DNA from: Chrysemys picta bellii
Lineage: Eukaryota; Chordata; Testudines; Emydidae
Assembly: GCF_011386835.1 (NCBI RefSeq)
Contig: NC_088795.1
Location: 104,282,434-104,346,433 of the forward strand
Direction: 5' to 3'
DNA length: 64,000 bases
Shown: in pieces, positions 47,900 through 61,028 of the stretch
How the letters are laid out: every line of letters begins with the position of its first letter
Position numbering within the stretch: position 1 is the stretch's first letter
The notes under the pieces: generated by a model
What the model was told of the DNA's origin: nothing
The model's input: the letters and a program-made list of their open reading frames with translations, nothing else
The model's database searches: none
Program-made: the position numbers and the translations under genes

Positions 47900-50800
47900 G
47901 TGCAAAATGCACAACTGTGCAGCAACTGAGAAATTATTGCTATTTAAGCAGCATCATTACAGTTGATGGAAGAGTGGATACTGAAATCAGCACCAGAATA
48001 ACAAGAGTGAGGGAGAGATTGTGGAAGAATGCACATCTGATGAGAAGGAACATAAATCTGAAGACTAAATTTTGACCCTGTTAAATGATGGCTATAAAAC
48101 ATGGATATTCAAAGAATTCATAAAAGAAGCTACAGTCCTCTGAATTATGGTGTTATAGAAGAAGTCTGAAAATATCATGGATAGGCTCTTTAACCAATAA
48201 AAAGGTATTGGAGATTATTGGAATTTAGCAGTCAGAGATCTTATGAAAAGAAATAATTGATTTGCAGGGATCTTCAAGAGGTTTAGCTGGCAATGTGTTT
48301 TACGGACACTGGAAAAGAAAGTTGATGGCAGAAGAACACAAGGCAGAAAAGGTATCCTAGGTAAATCAAAAGGACTTTTCATCCAAAAAGAGATTAGCAG
48401 AAGATCATACAGAATGGGCTATCTTAATTGCAAACCTCCAGTAATGTAGATGTCACATAAGAAGAAGTACAAATTACTATCAATCATTAAGTATTATAAA
48501 ACTTCTGAAAATAGAACTTTGTGGGCACTACTAGTGAGGAGGACACAAAGCCACAGAGGACTCTGCCACATGAGAACCAGTACCTGCCCAAATTTGTCAG
48601 GACTAATCCAGTCACCTCTACATTTCAGAAGTTACCTATTGTGAGAAGGCATAGTAAAATATTTAGATTGTTGTTAAAACAATCTGCCTGAAAATGACCC
48701 ACAATGATATAAATATGTCTTAAAGTGCCCCTGATTCCATTTGAGTTTATAAGCCCAATTTTGTGACACCAGTGGTCACCCTTTCTTACCTTCTCAGTGT
48801 GCAAATGCTGGTTAACTCTACCACCTTGCTTTGTTAGTCTGAATATTACTATCTTCTTCTGAAACTTTTTAGGCTTGACATCTATTTGGATGCTGTTCCT
48901 TTAAGACTAGTTGTGAGATAGACTATGACTGACTTCGTTTCTGAGTAACAGTTTCCTGCTGAGGGGGAGATGAAAACATAGTTGATGAATAAAAGGCCTC
49001 AAGAGCTTAGTAACCCACAGTGGTGGCGTCATAAATGTTAGTAGCAAGGGCAAGTGTGGTGAACAAAAACTTGGGGAAAAAAGTGGAGATGTCTCACCTT
49101 TTGGGGCAAGGTCAGTGGTTCCAGAAGAGCTCAGAGAGGAATGAAGGAAACTTGAAACAGGAAAGTAGACCTGAAAAAAAAAAGAAAGTAAGACCATGGT
49201 TCTTCCCCTTTGCACTCTTGCATCCACTGTACTCAAGCCTCCTTTTCATTCTTTGTATCCTAGTCCCTGCCAGAAGCCTATCTGGCTCCTGTCATCATTT
49301 AGAGCAGACTCAGAGCCAGTTAATCACCATGGGGAGCAGAGAATATCAAAATTGCAGCATCCTTCTGGCCACACTGTAAATTCTAAGGCTCAGAGACTTT
49401 CTCTTACTGTGGGTTTGTAGTGGTTGGTATTTGGGGGGACTCAGATCCCAAGCTGTCTGCTCCTGTCTTCTTGTACCACAGAAACCTGCTCAGTCGCCAC
49501 TGGTTGCATTTCCACACCATACTGTTTATGTTCTCTCCACCAATACCTTTGCAGTCCCAGGCTGCACTCCTATTTACAGCATCCCTTGTATGTTTGGCTC
49601 TTTCCCCAGGACCTGAGAGGAGAAAGAGAACTCAGGAACATTGAACTCAGCTAGCCCTGTTCCTTCCCCCTCTTCATTTCCTTCCTGTGACCTTATCAGA
49701 CTTGAGCTGATGGGCTAATTGGCTTTTTAGTTTACCCCCCCTCCACCACCACCACCATTCCCATTCCCACCTGAATAGGCAATTAACTTCAATTCCCCAA
49801 TCAGCCTTCTTTGGGGACTAATTGGTGGCAGAGTGATCAGAGTGCAGTGTCACCTGCTAACTCCCTGCACTCTGTCATAGCCCTCTAAGTGCTATTATAA
49901 TAATTAATATTACATATTCATAGGAAGCAAACCCGAAAGGGACATTAATACTGCCAAAGTGCATTTAATAATTTAATTTGCACAAATTGTTTGCAATATT
50001 TGGTGTTTTCAACCCATTCAAGCAAGAGATTCTGTGTGCAAAATTGAAATTATAGATAAGGTACAAGCAGGAGCCTGTGTAATACAAATTTAACCTTGAT
50101 AGGTCATTCCTGGCCATTATAGCCCAGCATGTGAAAGAAAAATACAATTTTCTAACTAATGCTTTAGCAAGACTGCTAGTTAGGAAAAAAATACGGCAAG
50201 TGTATATGCAAGTCTGGGGATATATACTACTAGCCAATAAAGATTACACTAAGACCATCAGAGACACTACCCTGCAAACCTCAGGCTATGTTCCAACTGC
50301 GATTTACTGTGAATAGCCAGTTCTCTGACATCTCTAAAAATCTGTAGAAAAACAAATGCTATGTCAAACAGAGATGACTCATTTGCATTCTGAAACATGG
50401 ACACACCACCCTGAAGGATCTATGAACTAACTTTTTTTTGCTTTAAATAAACAAAATGCAGATTTTAATGTTAGCCTTGAACTATCATGTTTTTAATAGG
50501 GTGTTTTGCTGTATGTCTGAACACTCTTGCTTATAAAAATTGCAGACTTTTATTGGTGTGCTGACCATGCATCCTCTACATTGCATTTGCTGCTCCAGGG
50601 GGAAAATGTTAGCTTGCAAAACTGGAACTTGATTTCACGCTTCTTGAAGAAATTCCACATACTACAAATTACAGCTAACACATATAAAAGTTTAAAGTGA
50701 GAGCTGCAGAGCTGCAACTGTAATCAAGGCTAAAGAATATAAAGCACATGAATTTCTCCTAAGATTAGAAGAAATTTCTTTTAAACACTTTGATATTTGC

Positions 50801-50977
50801 AAACTATAAAGTAAGGAGATAGAAAAATAATGAGTTTTGTTTTGCTATTTACTGCTTGTTGACATCAAATCGTTAGTAATATACTGTTGTTTTGATAGAA
50901 TTTTAATAAAGAGTATGCAGTTCTATCTTTTAATTATTATAGGATTTATAGTCGCAAGCTCTGTGGCTGGACAATGA
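47900..50977. other. Unique DNA, nothing recognised
   Basis: ORFs of up to 114 aa (48907-49379, 49420-49654) carry no recognisable domain. No repeat family recognised. Confidence 0.45.
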
Positions 50978-51060
50978 CTCTTGGGGTGAAATTCAGGCCC
51001 CACAGAATGCAGTGAGAGTTTTGTCATTGACTTTAGCATGGCCAAAAGTTCACCCTTAAC
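50978..51060. repeat. Copy of a short palindromic 'ggggtgaaattc' repeat
   Basis: 'ttggggtgaaattcaggccc' at left pairs imperfectly with 'ggccaaaagttcaccctt' at right, with 'gtcattgactttagc' between. Confidence 0.6.
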
Positions 51061-51090
51061 CTTTATAGGCCTTCCAAATGAAAGGCAGTA

Positions 51091-51524
51091 CAGTAGAACC
51101 TCAGAGTTATGAACACCTCGGAAATGGAGGTTGTTCGTAACTCTGAAATGTTCATAACTCTGAACAAACCGTTATGTCTGTTCTTTCAAAAGTATACAAC
51201 TGAACATTGACTTAATACAGCTTTGAACTTTACTATGCAGAAGAAAAATGCTGCTTTTAACCATCCTAATTTAAATGAAACAAGCACAGAAACAGTTTTC
51301 TTACCTTGTCAAATATTTTTTTTAAACTTTCCCTTAAGTTTTTTAGTATGTTAAGTTTAACACAGTACTTGTTTTACAAATACACTGTATTTGCCCTTTT
51401 GGGCAGCGGGGGGGAGGGGAGTTGGTCTCTGCTGCTGCCTTATTGCATACTTATGGTTTCAAATGAGGTGTGTGGTTGACCAGCAGTTCATAATTCTGGT
51501 GTTCATAACTCTGAAGTTCTACTG
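51091..51524. mobile_element. TA-flanked MITE (Tc1/mariner, pogo-like)
   Basis: The start CAGTAGAACCTCAGAGTTAT is the inverse, with few differences, of the end AACTCTGAAGTTCTACTG. TA flanks both ends (51089-51090, 51525-51526). 'gttcgtaactctgaaatgtt' repeats the terminal word internally. 434 bp with no transposase, so moved in trans. The TA target indicates the Tc1/mariner superfamily. Confidence 0.87.
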
Positions 51525-51526
51525 TA

Positions 51527-52868
51527 TATTTTAAAAATATCCTTACACATTCAAACATTTGCATGTATTCTGAATTGTGTTTCATGGCTTCAGGAGTTTT
51601 AATAAGCAATTTGCATTCCAAAGGACACAAAATAAACACCAGCAGTGAGATCTTAAGTTTTTTGGGGGAGATTTACACAGAACAAAACTATTAATAACTT
51701 CAAACAGGCTTTCTTATTATTTCTTAACCAGCTTCTCTTTCTGTGATGTTGGACGGGAGGTGGATCACATGTATAAGTTGATGGCCAGGTAATTTAAGGA
51801 AAAAGCCCATCACAATACAATTAAGGAAATTAAAGACCTAAAAGAGCAAATTTCTTCCTTTTGTCCATTGTATGAGTTCATTCAAATTAAATCAGCAAAG
51901 AAATGGCAATATTTTACTCATTTTAATCTACAAAGTTTTCAAAGCAAACGCATCAATAATGACTTTTTTAACGATTGATGTCCTATTGTTCTATTTTCAA
52001 ATTAATTTTTGGCGGTATCTTGGACAAAGGAATAGAGGAAGCTTTCACTACAACTGAATTAAGATTCTATATTGAAAATAAAGTAATATGCTGTCCCTTG
52101 AAACCGTATATGAATGTGTTCCATCTCACCATCCAGAAGCTTTTGATGGCCTTCTCTAGGTTAAGGCTGCCTATCCATTGACTTAGTGGGTATTTGGTCA
52201 AATCCTTAGTTGCTTGAAGTCTTCTGTCTCTGGCTGGTAGATCCTAGTTATTTGTTCCTGCATCTGTGGCACGTGGTTGAGTCACACTTTAGGAAATGAC
52301 TAGCTATTAATATTCAGAGCCTGGTCAGTGAAGAATATAGGGATCCAGATCCTCCAGCATATTTTACGCACTTGACTTCCATTAATTTCAATTGATTCCC
52401 ATTGATGGAACCTAGGAGTCTAAATACCTTTGAGGATCTTGTCCATGGAGTTTTTCTAGTCTAATCAATTCTAGTCTATTCTGGTGCTCATACTGCGTCC
52501 ATCACCATGGTGTCATGGTATCCATTTGTGTACAAAGCATTGTGGCTATTGTCTCTTATGTCTTTTTCATGTAGTTTCTATCTTTCTTATTACTTTCCTA
52601 TCTGTTACTTGTTTCTGCATGAAAGTTGGATACTGCCTTCACCATCCAACCCAGTCTGACTTAGTCAAAGCTACTAGAGACACTCTCAATGTGGAGGTTG
52701 CAGGCAGTGACTGGCAATTCCTTTGTTAAGAGGTGCCTCCCTCGTCCTGTTAACAATGTTAGAGACACATTTTCCTTAGAATATTGTACCCATTTTCCAG
52801 CTGCATTAGTGGTAACTATAGTTTGAGTAACAGTGGGCTTGAGGCTCACTCAGGATGCAACAAATGCT
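51527..52868. other. Unique DNA, nothing recognised
   Basis: No gene or repeat recognised. Confidence 0.45.
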
Positions 52869-52940
52869 TGAACTTGGTCTACACTACAACTTACCCAACT
52901 GCAAGCACTGGGTACACATTTTTCTGGTATAGAAATAGCC
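52869..52940. mobile_element. Truncated TCTACAC-type MITE end
   Basis: 'gaacttggtctacactacaa' and 'ttctggtatagaaatagccc' look like part of a Harbinger-type MITE, cut off directly at the start of the CR1 copy. Confidence 0.45.
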
Positions 52941-53482
52941 CTGGTGTGGCTTCCGTATGAGGAGAGATTAATAAGAATGGGACTTTTCATCTTGGAAAAG
53001 AGACGACTAAGGAGGGATACTATAGAGGTCTATAAAATCATGACTGGTGTGGAGAAAGTAAATAAGGAAGTGTTATTTACTCTGTCTCATAACACAAGAA
53101 CTAGGGGTCACCAAATGAAATTAATAGGCAGCAGGTTTAAAACGAACAAAAGGAAATATTTCTTCACACAACACACAGTCAACCTGTGGAATTCCTTTCC
53201 AGAGGATGATGTGAAGGCCAAGACTATAACAGAGTTCAAAAAAGTACTAGATTAGTTCATGGAGGATAGGTCCATCAATGGCTATGAGCCAGGATGGGCA
53301 GTGATAGTGTCCCTAGCCTTTGTTTTCCAGAAGCTGGGAATGGCAACAGGGGATGAATCACTTGATGCTTACCTGTTCTGTTCATTCCCTCTGGGGCACC
53401 TGGCATTGGCCACTGTCGGTAGACAGGATACTGGGCTAGATGGACCTTTGGTATGACCCAGTATGGCCATTCTTATGTTCTT
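52941..53482 (+). mobile_element. CR1 LINE 3' end
   Basis: The copy covers the last part of ORF2 and the 3' UTR, ending in 'cattcttatgttctta', the terminal motif of this CR1 subfamily. Its UTR words 'ggcacctggcattggccact' and 'tactgggctagatggacctt' are well preserved, suggesting a younger copy than the others here. It is 5'-truncated, as usual for CR1. Confidence 0.92.
52944..53255 (+). CDS. CR1 ORF2 C-terminal fragment (103 aa, intact)
   Basis: The frame has the conserved end of the CR1 reverse-transcriptase protein: [16 protein letters not shown], then [17 protein letters not shown], then [18 protein letters not shown]. The catalytic reverse-transcriptase motifs are upstream and absent, so it has no enzymatic role. 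The start Met is incidental. The frame ends naturally at the ORF2 stop just before the 3' UTR. Confidence 0.85.
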   Translation: MWLPYEERLIRMGLFILEKRRLRRDTIEVYKIMTGVEKVNKEVLFTLSHNTRTRGHQMKLIGSRFKTNKRKYFFTQHTVNLWNSFPEDDVKAKTITEFKKVLD

Positions 53483-54229
53483 AGGAATCAGAGCTGAGTG
53501 TCAGAACTGAATTAACTGGAATCACAGAAGCCAGGACCAGGGCTTGTTCCACATCTGGAGCTGGTTCCACAGCTGAAGCAAGGTTAGGATAGGACTGGAA
53601 CAAGGCTGGATGGAGGGCAGGGTCTAGACTGGAGCAGGGAAGAAAGAAAGCAGGGGTTGGAATGAGGCCCGCATAGGGATGCAAAGAAAACACAGGTATG
53701 CAAATTGAGCAGCCAACAAGTTGTTGGTGGGCTTAAGAACCAGCCTGCTATCTTCCTCTTCCATTCAGACCCTCAGTCCTGGAGAGATATACTAGCTGCA
53801 AAGACCAATGGACTAAGAAAGGATTTTTTGACAAATAGTCTGGTTTTAAACAGGCTCAGGGACTTCTTCCCGATCCAGCAAATGGACAGAATCACTTGTT
53901 TATGGAAGGCCCAATCCATAAGGAAGGGTTTGAAGGACTTGGCCTTCTGAGGCCTCATAAGACTCAGAGCTTGTTCTGAGTTGAAACTGTGATGAATTTG
54001 AAACGACAAACAAACCCTTTGGATGGGATATTGAAGGACTGCTCTTGCCACTGATGTGAGGGATTTTGAGCTGCTTTGAGCTGTTTCCTAATCACAGCAC
54101 TGAAAACATTGCTTTGCCACAATTAGAAAAACTAAAATAAAATTAACTAAATTGGTAAGAAATAGGGTGGCAACAGATCTTAACATTAAGGTACATACAT
54201 TAACAGTTGGATACATTTTAAAAGTAGGC
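53483..54229. other. Unique DNA, nothing recognised
   Basis: ORFs of 70-92 aa without motifs. No repeat recognised. Confidence 0.4.
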
Positions 54230-54274
54230 TTGCCAAACGATTAAAAAAATTAATTGTGATTAGTCATGCTGAAG

Positions 54275-54559
54275 CCCCAAGATCCAGCGCTGCCCCTCGT
54301 CTAAAGCCCTGAGCCCCGGTGCTCTCGAGAGTCAGAAGCCCAGAGCCCTGCCCTCTCCCCGCCCCCTGAACTCAGCCCCAACCCCCTGTGGCTGAAGCCC
54401 TGAGCCTTGGGGCTAAATCCCTGAGCGAGTATAGTATTCCCCCCACCCCCCTTTTTTTTTGTCTGCACTGCTGCCTCATTGAAGACTTCCGGTTCCACAG
54501 GTTTTCTGCTTGACCGGTAAGTCCGTAACTCTGGTGTTGATATCTTTGAGGTTCTACTG
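54275..54559. mobile_element. GC-rich tandem stretch plus right end of a TA-type MITE
   Basis: The right end 'tttgaggttctactg' followed by TA matches the terminus of the MITE at 51091-51524, and 'ccgtaactctggtgttgata' matches its internal arm. To the left, 54275-54425 consists of degenerate repeats around 'gaagccctgagccc'. The left terminus of the MITE was not found. Confidence 0.65.
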
Positions 54560-57500
54560 TATTTAAATTATCGTTTATATTTCTTTTTCTTTATTTTTTT
54601 TTATGGAAAACACAAAGGTTAGCTGTAGGGGAGATGCTGAAGATGCTGTGCATAGGGATGCATAAGGTATAATTCCGGCCCTGTCTGCACCTCCTGTTTA
54701 GATCTGCTCTTGCAATATTTTGGTCCATAGTTAGTGAACATAGTAAAAGATTATAAGATCTTGTGATTTCTCCATCATCATGAGCTGAAATATCCCAAGT
54801 TCTTGTGTGATTTCTGTTATATCTGAACTAGAGTTGGAAAGTTTTGGAACTGGCACCCAATCTAATTTGAATCTAGGTTGAACCCATATCCAGAATTTGA
54901 GGTGGGAAAGGGCAGGTCATTTTAGTTTTAATTATGTCTCACCTATAATAAGCACTTTAATTATTACAATAACAATATGTAAGAACCATTAAGTCCAAAT
55001 AAATCAATTAAAATCTTACTCATTAATGATAACACTACAATATTAGTTGGTTACAAACAGGAGACATTAAGATTCCAATTTATTTTTACACTTATTTTAA
55101 ATAATATTGTAAAATAGTTTTAAAGGTGAAATATGTTACTTTAAACAAACTTTTGCCAAAAGATTTTTTTTCCAGATCTGGTTGTTCTTTTATTGTATGT
55201 GTAGCTACTGGGCTCTTGGATCATTTTTGAGCTCTCCTTTACTTACTCTGGAAAAAGACAGCTTGAGGTCAGCTTCAGTACTTTATAGTAGATTGTACCA
55301 TTGATGTATTCACATCAAAGGGAGGAGAAGTTATTAATAATAACGTAATAATAATAAAAACTATTACTGCATAACCTTCATCCAGAGACACCAAAACACT
55401 CAATACACTGTATTAGTGAATAACAAATTCTTTAGAAAGGAATCACTTCACCCATCAGTAAAAGGCAGCCACTTACAGATGGAAGTTAGCAGCTTTTTAA
55501 AAAGTCCAGTGACACTTCAGGTCATTTCAAGAGAGAAACTGAGAGACATCTTTACAATTGAATTGCATAGAAATACGTGGTAGTGCATTATCCCTGTGTT
55601 AGACAGAGCACTGTAAATAGCCTTGCAAGCAAAGCATGGAGATCAGCCTGTGCAGTGTCTGTGCTTCACCCAGTTACATATTCCTCCATCTTCTAGAGTT
55701 CTGATGAGGTGCCAAGCAAAAAGTCTTTAAGGGAAATCTCACACATTCGTTATAGTTAGGGAGAAAGTGCTAGATTAAAGTGTCAAGTGAGGCATTCAAA
55801 GTACTACATGTCACATGTAAAATATATGATCAGTACTAAGGTTGACACTAAAATCATAAGTGTTAGAGTGATATTTTGCAACTGAAACACATATAAAGGA
55901 TAGAAAACTATTTTTTCATATTATTGCTGTTATCAAAATATACAAATGTGGTATGTATCACACATCGCTTCTGTTGGCATTCTAGACTGCAAGGAAGAAT
56001 TGGTGCAGTTAATTATTGTCCCTTTGTTCATTCGATTTTTCTCCTCTAAAGTGCCTACAGAATTAGGAAATCTACCCATGTTAAATTCAGCCAGGAATTA
56101 CGGGTTATTTTCCAGTCAGTTTACTTGCTGCAGCTCTGAACTTTCCGTGGTGTATTAGTGACACTGACAATACATTCTCCCTCACTTAGGACTCAGGCTC
56201 TCTTTGCTAGGCTCACCATTGTCTCTGTCTCACTGATCAGAAGTATCTTCTATAGACACGTCTTTCCTAAAATCCTGTGAAAATTATATATTTAATATGC
56301 CGCTTTAATGCTATAATGTTTCCTGAAGGTGCAACCCCAGACAAAACCAATTAGGAGGAATCAGGTGTGGGACTATTTGCAGCTGCAATGCGTAGGACAT
56401 CATTCGGATAGTAAGTTTAGGTATCCTCCTCATTTTGCTCCTTGGATGTGCCTATGTTAGTCCACTAAATTTTTCCTTAAAGAAGATTGGGCCAAGTGGT
56501 ACCTCTTTTGAAGCTCAGAAATAGTGGTGAGGATATGCACAATATAAGTTGGTACGTGGAGGCATTCTTTTTGGACATGGTTTTCACTCCTGGACACAGG
56601 AGAAACACAGTGAAAATTAGCTCTTGTTATTCCTTTAAATAGGTGGAGTTTGCACTGATCCTAGTTTCACTCTGCCAGTATCTGGAGACCCGTGATCTTA
56701 GCCTCATCTAACTCAGAAATAGCACCAGTGGCTGCAGTATCATTGCTACCTCTGTTGAGCAGCTATCATTTGGCTTACAAAATTGTTCAGGACTATTTTT
56801 CATAAAGGGTATCTTAACAAGTTTGAATACTTTCTATAGTAAGGCTATCTAGCTTGTGCTCTAAACATTTCTAGAAGACACATCACATTAGTTTCTAGAA
56901 ACCAAATATATGCTACAAGTCAGAGTTCCCGACCAGCCAGAAGGAATTTGAAACTGACAAGATCAGCATATCAGCAGCAGTCTAGTGTTCAGACAATAAG
57001 ATAGTAAATAGATGGTCTGATTATTTTCTTTATTCCTGGATTATAATGGTATTTTAGGCTGATGATCTTTTGATGAAGTATGGTTTGATGGAGTTTTCTA
57101 ATGAACTGTGATAGAGGTGGTTGGCTTTAATGAATTTCAATCAATAGAGGAGCAGAGTATATTTGAGGAAATGGCTTTTTGAATTATCCTTGCCCCTTTT
57201 ATTATGTATACCTTCAATGTACAAAAAGGCCTTCTACTGTAGTAAAAATATACTGAAAATAAACTTTTTTTCATATTTCAAAAATGTAATGAAAAAGACA
57301 GAATTCTTAGTGCACATTATTGAAAAAAGTTGGGTGGATAATTATGTACAATAGAATTGACAGAAATAATGAAGCAAGCACCTTTGGCATTTGAAATGTA
57401 GTTGTGCATCTCATATTTATTTATTTGAAACCTCTGCAGGTAGCCTGGGGCATAAGTGGTTGGTGGTCTATTATTTATTTATAAAGTAATACATAATTTT

Positions 57501-57845
57501 TATTTTTATATTTTGAATAAGATTAGTGTGTTGCACACAACTTAAAAATAGTGCTTACAGAATTTAAAAACTAATAGGCTGAGCACCTCTCAGGACCTGG
57601 CCATAAATGTATAAAATTCCAATAGTGTAGGAGAAAAATAGAATGGTATCTAAGGAAAACCATGAAATTACATTGTTAAGATTGTAACAAGAAGAAGTTA
57701 AGTTTCAGCTCAGAGCATATTTTTATAACTGAGTTTATAAACCGTTTGTAAAACAGAATTTATAATGGAAATGCTAACAGACTGGAGGCTTAACTATTGC
57801 AATGTGGACAGGAGTGATTATAAAAATGCATTTAAGGAAGGGCAA
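54560..57845. other. AT-rich unique DNA, nothing recognised
   Basis: More than 3 kb without a recognisable repeat or gene. Confidence 0.5.
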
Positions 57846-57847
57846 GT

Positions 57848-57912
57848 TCAAGGATTCATAGATGTTAAGGCCAGAAGGGATCATTAAGATCATCTAGTCT
57901 GACCTCCTGAAT
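57848..57912 (-). mobile_element. CR1 3'-end fragment
   Basis: 'attcatagatgttaaggcca', 'gaagggatcattaagatcat' and 'ctagtctgacctcctga' are the reverse complement of the CR1 3' end seen at 39990-40050. The remaining 65 bp are well preserved. Confidence 0.85.
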
Positions 57913-58369
57913 AATAAGTAGGCTTGAAAGGATTAGCTATTTATTGGTAAATATTCATAAATGTTGATTTCACCATACACACAAACTGATGACAAAATAT
58001 TTCCATTGATGATAATCAAAATTTACAGAAAGGCAAAGTATGAAAAATGCTGCTTGAGAACTTATTAGAGTTTAATTTGAGGATATTGACTTTTATCATG
58101 TGATGCTAACAATTTGTGTTGTAACTGTTCTGAAACTTTAACTTTTTGAATCTCAGTATCTACTGTCATTAAATAATTATCTAACCCACCTATAATTTCC
58201 CACAACTGTGAAAATTTAAATCAATAACAATATTTTAAAAGAAACACTGATATTATCTGTAAAATAATACAAAATAAAAATTGAATTCAGCCAAGCCTAG
58301 CAATAACAGAGGCCAAAGAATTTCATCCTGTGATTTAATCCAGGAACATGTGGAGTTGCATTTTGTGAG
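57913..58369. other. AT-rich unique DNA, nothing recognised
   Basis: No gene or repeat recognised. Confidence 0.45.
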
Positions 58370-59960
58370 CTCAGTTTTCAAACTTGGACACCTAATTTCA
58401 GGAATATAGGATGGGATATACAAAGGTACACAGGCAACTAAGCCCCAGATTTAGCACCTAAGTCTGGGGTTTAGGTGCCTAAGTCTCAGTTTTGGCTCCA
58501 CTGCAATCCACTAAATCTTGTCAAATCCTAGTGGCACCTAAACTCACTCAGCACCTATGTTTTTAAGAGGAAAACTTCCTTTAGTGCCTATGTTTCTGCC
58601 TCCAGACACATGCACTGTTATCTCCCTCTAGACCTCTAGACACTATCCCCTGCCTAAGCCCCAGAGTGATCCACGAACCAGGGGAAGAAAGGCATTTGGC
58701 CGCCTGAGGCATGTGTGTGGCCTGATCTGGTAGGTGTGCTCTGAGGCCGCCTACTGGACTGGGTAACATTCAAAATCTGTCTGGAGGAGAAGGTGGTGTC
58801 AAACTTATAACCCAGTAGTTAGATCATTCGCTTGGGTTGTGGGAGTCATTTGAGTCACTGATTTACCACTAGACTACAGAAACATTCCCATTTGCTCCTC
58901 TCTCCCTCGCCCAGTGACAGTTCAACTGTGGATAGATACTTAAATAGTCATTGATTCAGAGAGATGGAGAATGGGAATGACTCTAACCCAATAGATAGCA
59001 GTCCAGTCCCTCTGTTTCAACCACTTTTTCATTGTTTATCCAAAGTACATTATATTCAACAGGAGAGATTGAGGGAGCCCTTGATCACATTATCCCATAA
59101 CTTAGTGATTCTAGCACTCTCCTCAGAGGTGGGAGACCCTCTCTTCAAATCTTTTCTTCTCTTCTGGATAGTATGTGTGTAGGGGGACTTGAAGCAGGGT
59201 TTCCCACATTCCAGGCAAGTTCTTTAACCACTAGGCTAAAAGTGATAAGATGAGCACCTCCTCCTCTGGCTGTTTTATGTAGAGAGAGGCAGGTACCTAA
59301 TTATTTCCTTTAAAAAAGCAGCTTAGGCACCTAAGCTGCCTGACTCCGACTGGTGGGATCATGTCTGTAGATAGGCATCTCTCTGCAGCCTGCGGTTAGG
59401 CCTGGTCTATACTACAAACATATGTTGGTATAACTATGTCACTCACGGGTGTGGAAAATCCACACCCCTGAGCAACATAGTTATACTGACATAACTCCCA
59501 CTGTTGACAGCACTCCATCAATGGGAAGCTTCTCCCATAGACATAGCTACTGCTTCTTGGGAAGTTGGAGTACCAATGGAAGAAGTTCTCCCATCAACAT
59601 AGGTAGAGTCTTCAGTAAGCGCTACTGTGGTGCAGCTGTACTGGTGCAGCTGAGCCACTGCAGCACTGTAAGTGTAGACAAGCCCTTTGGCATCTATCCA
59701 AGAGAGAGGCAGGGTGTAGGATATATCCCTCTGGTTGGCATCTACCATTGGGCTAGCCTACTGTGCTGGTTTTTGTGGATTGCATTCTAAGGTGCCTATC
59801 TCTCCCCATTAATTGTAGAGGGAGCCTAAGCGCTTGACTCTGGATTATGGATTGTTGTGTTGTTCCAGTAATTTTCAAGACACAAAAATTAGGTGTAGTG
59901 ATGCTTAATATTGCAACACCTAAGTCCCTCCATGGATCCCTCCTCTAGTTCCTAAATATT
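58370..59960. repeat. Degenerate 'aggtgcctaa' repeat complex with tRNA-like modules
   Basis: Words such as 'agcacctaagtctggggttt', 'aggtgcctaagtctcagttt' and 'gcttaggcacctaagctgcc' recur in both orientations. Between them are tRNA-like modules: 'taacccagtagttagatcat' with 'gggttgtgggagtc' (about 58808-58850), 'ttagtgattctagcactctc' with 'cttcaaatc' (about 59100-59150) and an opposite-facing one ending 'ctttaaccactaggctaaaa' (about 59190-59240). It appears to be one large old non-autonomous repeat, interrupted by a MITE at 59399-59685. The family is not identified. Confidence 0.55.
59399..59685. mobile_element. Harbinger-type palindromic MITE
   Basis: The start GGCCTGGTCTATACTAC is the imperfect inverse of the end GTAAGTGTAGACAAGCCC; flanks are TTA (59396-59398) and TTT, fitting a Harbinger target with one change. 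An internal hairpin joins 'cactcacgggtgtggaaaat' to 'ccacacccctgagcaac'. It is the same family as 3120-3383 and probably 62732-62984. The ORFs over it are accidental. Confidence 0.85.
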
Positions 59961-60153
59961 CAAATCAGCATTTGGGTGCTTGAAAAAATTATTTTGGCAT
60001 TTATTGTAAGTGCCTCTATGTGAGATTATGCACTTTGACTTACTGCCAGTTAGACACAGGACAGTGTTGGGAGAAGTGTGGACCAGACTTATCCCTAGGG
60101 TGGGCTCCAAGGGGAATTATGCCACTAATTTAAGTAGGTGTAGCATCCTTCTT
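59961..60153. other. Unique DNA, nothing recognised
   Basis: Short spacer between two transposon-derived regions. Confidence 0.4.
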
Positions 60154-60574
60154 CTAGGCCTGGTCTACACAGGGTTAGGTCAAATTTAGCCACGTTAGGT
60201 TGATTTAAAAATGAATGCGTCTGCACAACCAACCCCGTTCCGTCGACCTAAAAGGCTCTTAAAATCGACTTCTGTACTCCTCCCCAGCAAGGGGAGTAGC
60301 GCTAAAATCAACTTTGCTGGGTCGAATTTGGGGTAGTGTGGATGTAAATTGATGTTATTGGCCTCTGGGAGCTATCCCAGAGTGCTCCATTGTGACCGCT
60401 GTGGACAGCACTTTGAACTCCGATGCACTAGCCAGGTACACAGGAAAAGCCCCGGGAACTTTTAAATTTCATTTCCTGTTTGGTCAGCATGGCAAACTCA
60501 GCAGCACAGGAGACCATGCAGTCCCCCCAGAATTGTAGAGCATAGGTGACCATGCAGTCCCCCCTATCATCTCT

Positions 60575-61028
60575 GTCCCTGAGGTTATCGCAGATTAGAA
60601 GGCGAAAAAAATGCACTCGTGATTACATGATTTCCAAGCTCATATAGTCCTCCCTCACTGATAGGACACAGCTTAATGCATGGAGGCATTCAGTAGCAGA
60701 GGCCAGGAAAGAATGAAGTGAGCATGAAGGGCAGAGGCAGGACGCGATGCTGAGGCTAATGAGGGAGCAAATGGACATGATGAAGCATCTGTTGGGGGAG
60801 CAAACAGATATGATGAAGCATCTGTTGGAGCTGCAGGAAAGCCAACAAGAGCACAGACCCCCGCTGCATCCACTGTATAACTGCCTACCCTCCTCCCCAT
60901 GTTCCATAGCCTCCTCACCCAGACGCCCAAGAACGCGGGGTGGGGGGAGTCTCCAGGCACCCAGCCACTCCAATACAGAGGATGGCCCAAGCAACAGAAG
61001 GCTGTCATTCAAACAATTTGATTTTTAA
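60575..61028 (+). pseudogene. Harbinger Myb-like partner protein, C-terminal remnant
   Basis: From 60580 the frame reads LSQIRRRKKCTRDYM, then breaks, then continues at 60747 as a 93-aa open stretch with a repeated 'MMKHLL' heptad-like unit (two copies of EQxDMMKHLLxxQ) and the end RRLSFKQFDF. These are the linker, coiled-coil and C-terminus of the Harbinger second protein; the Myb/SANT DNA-binding domain is deleted. The corresponding tail of the other element (26219-26452) is of the same type. Confidence 0.75.
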
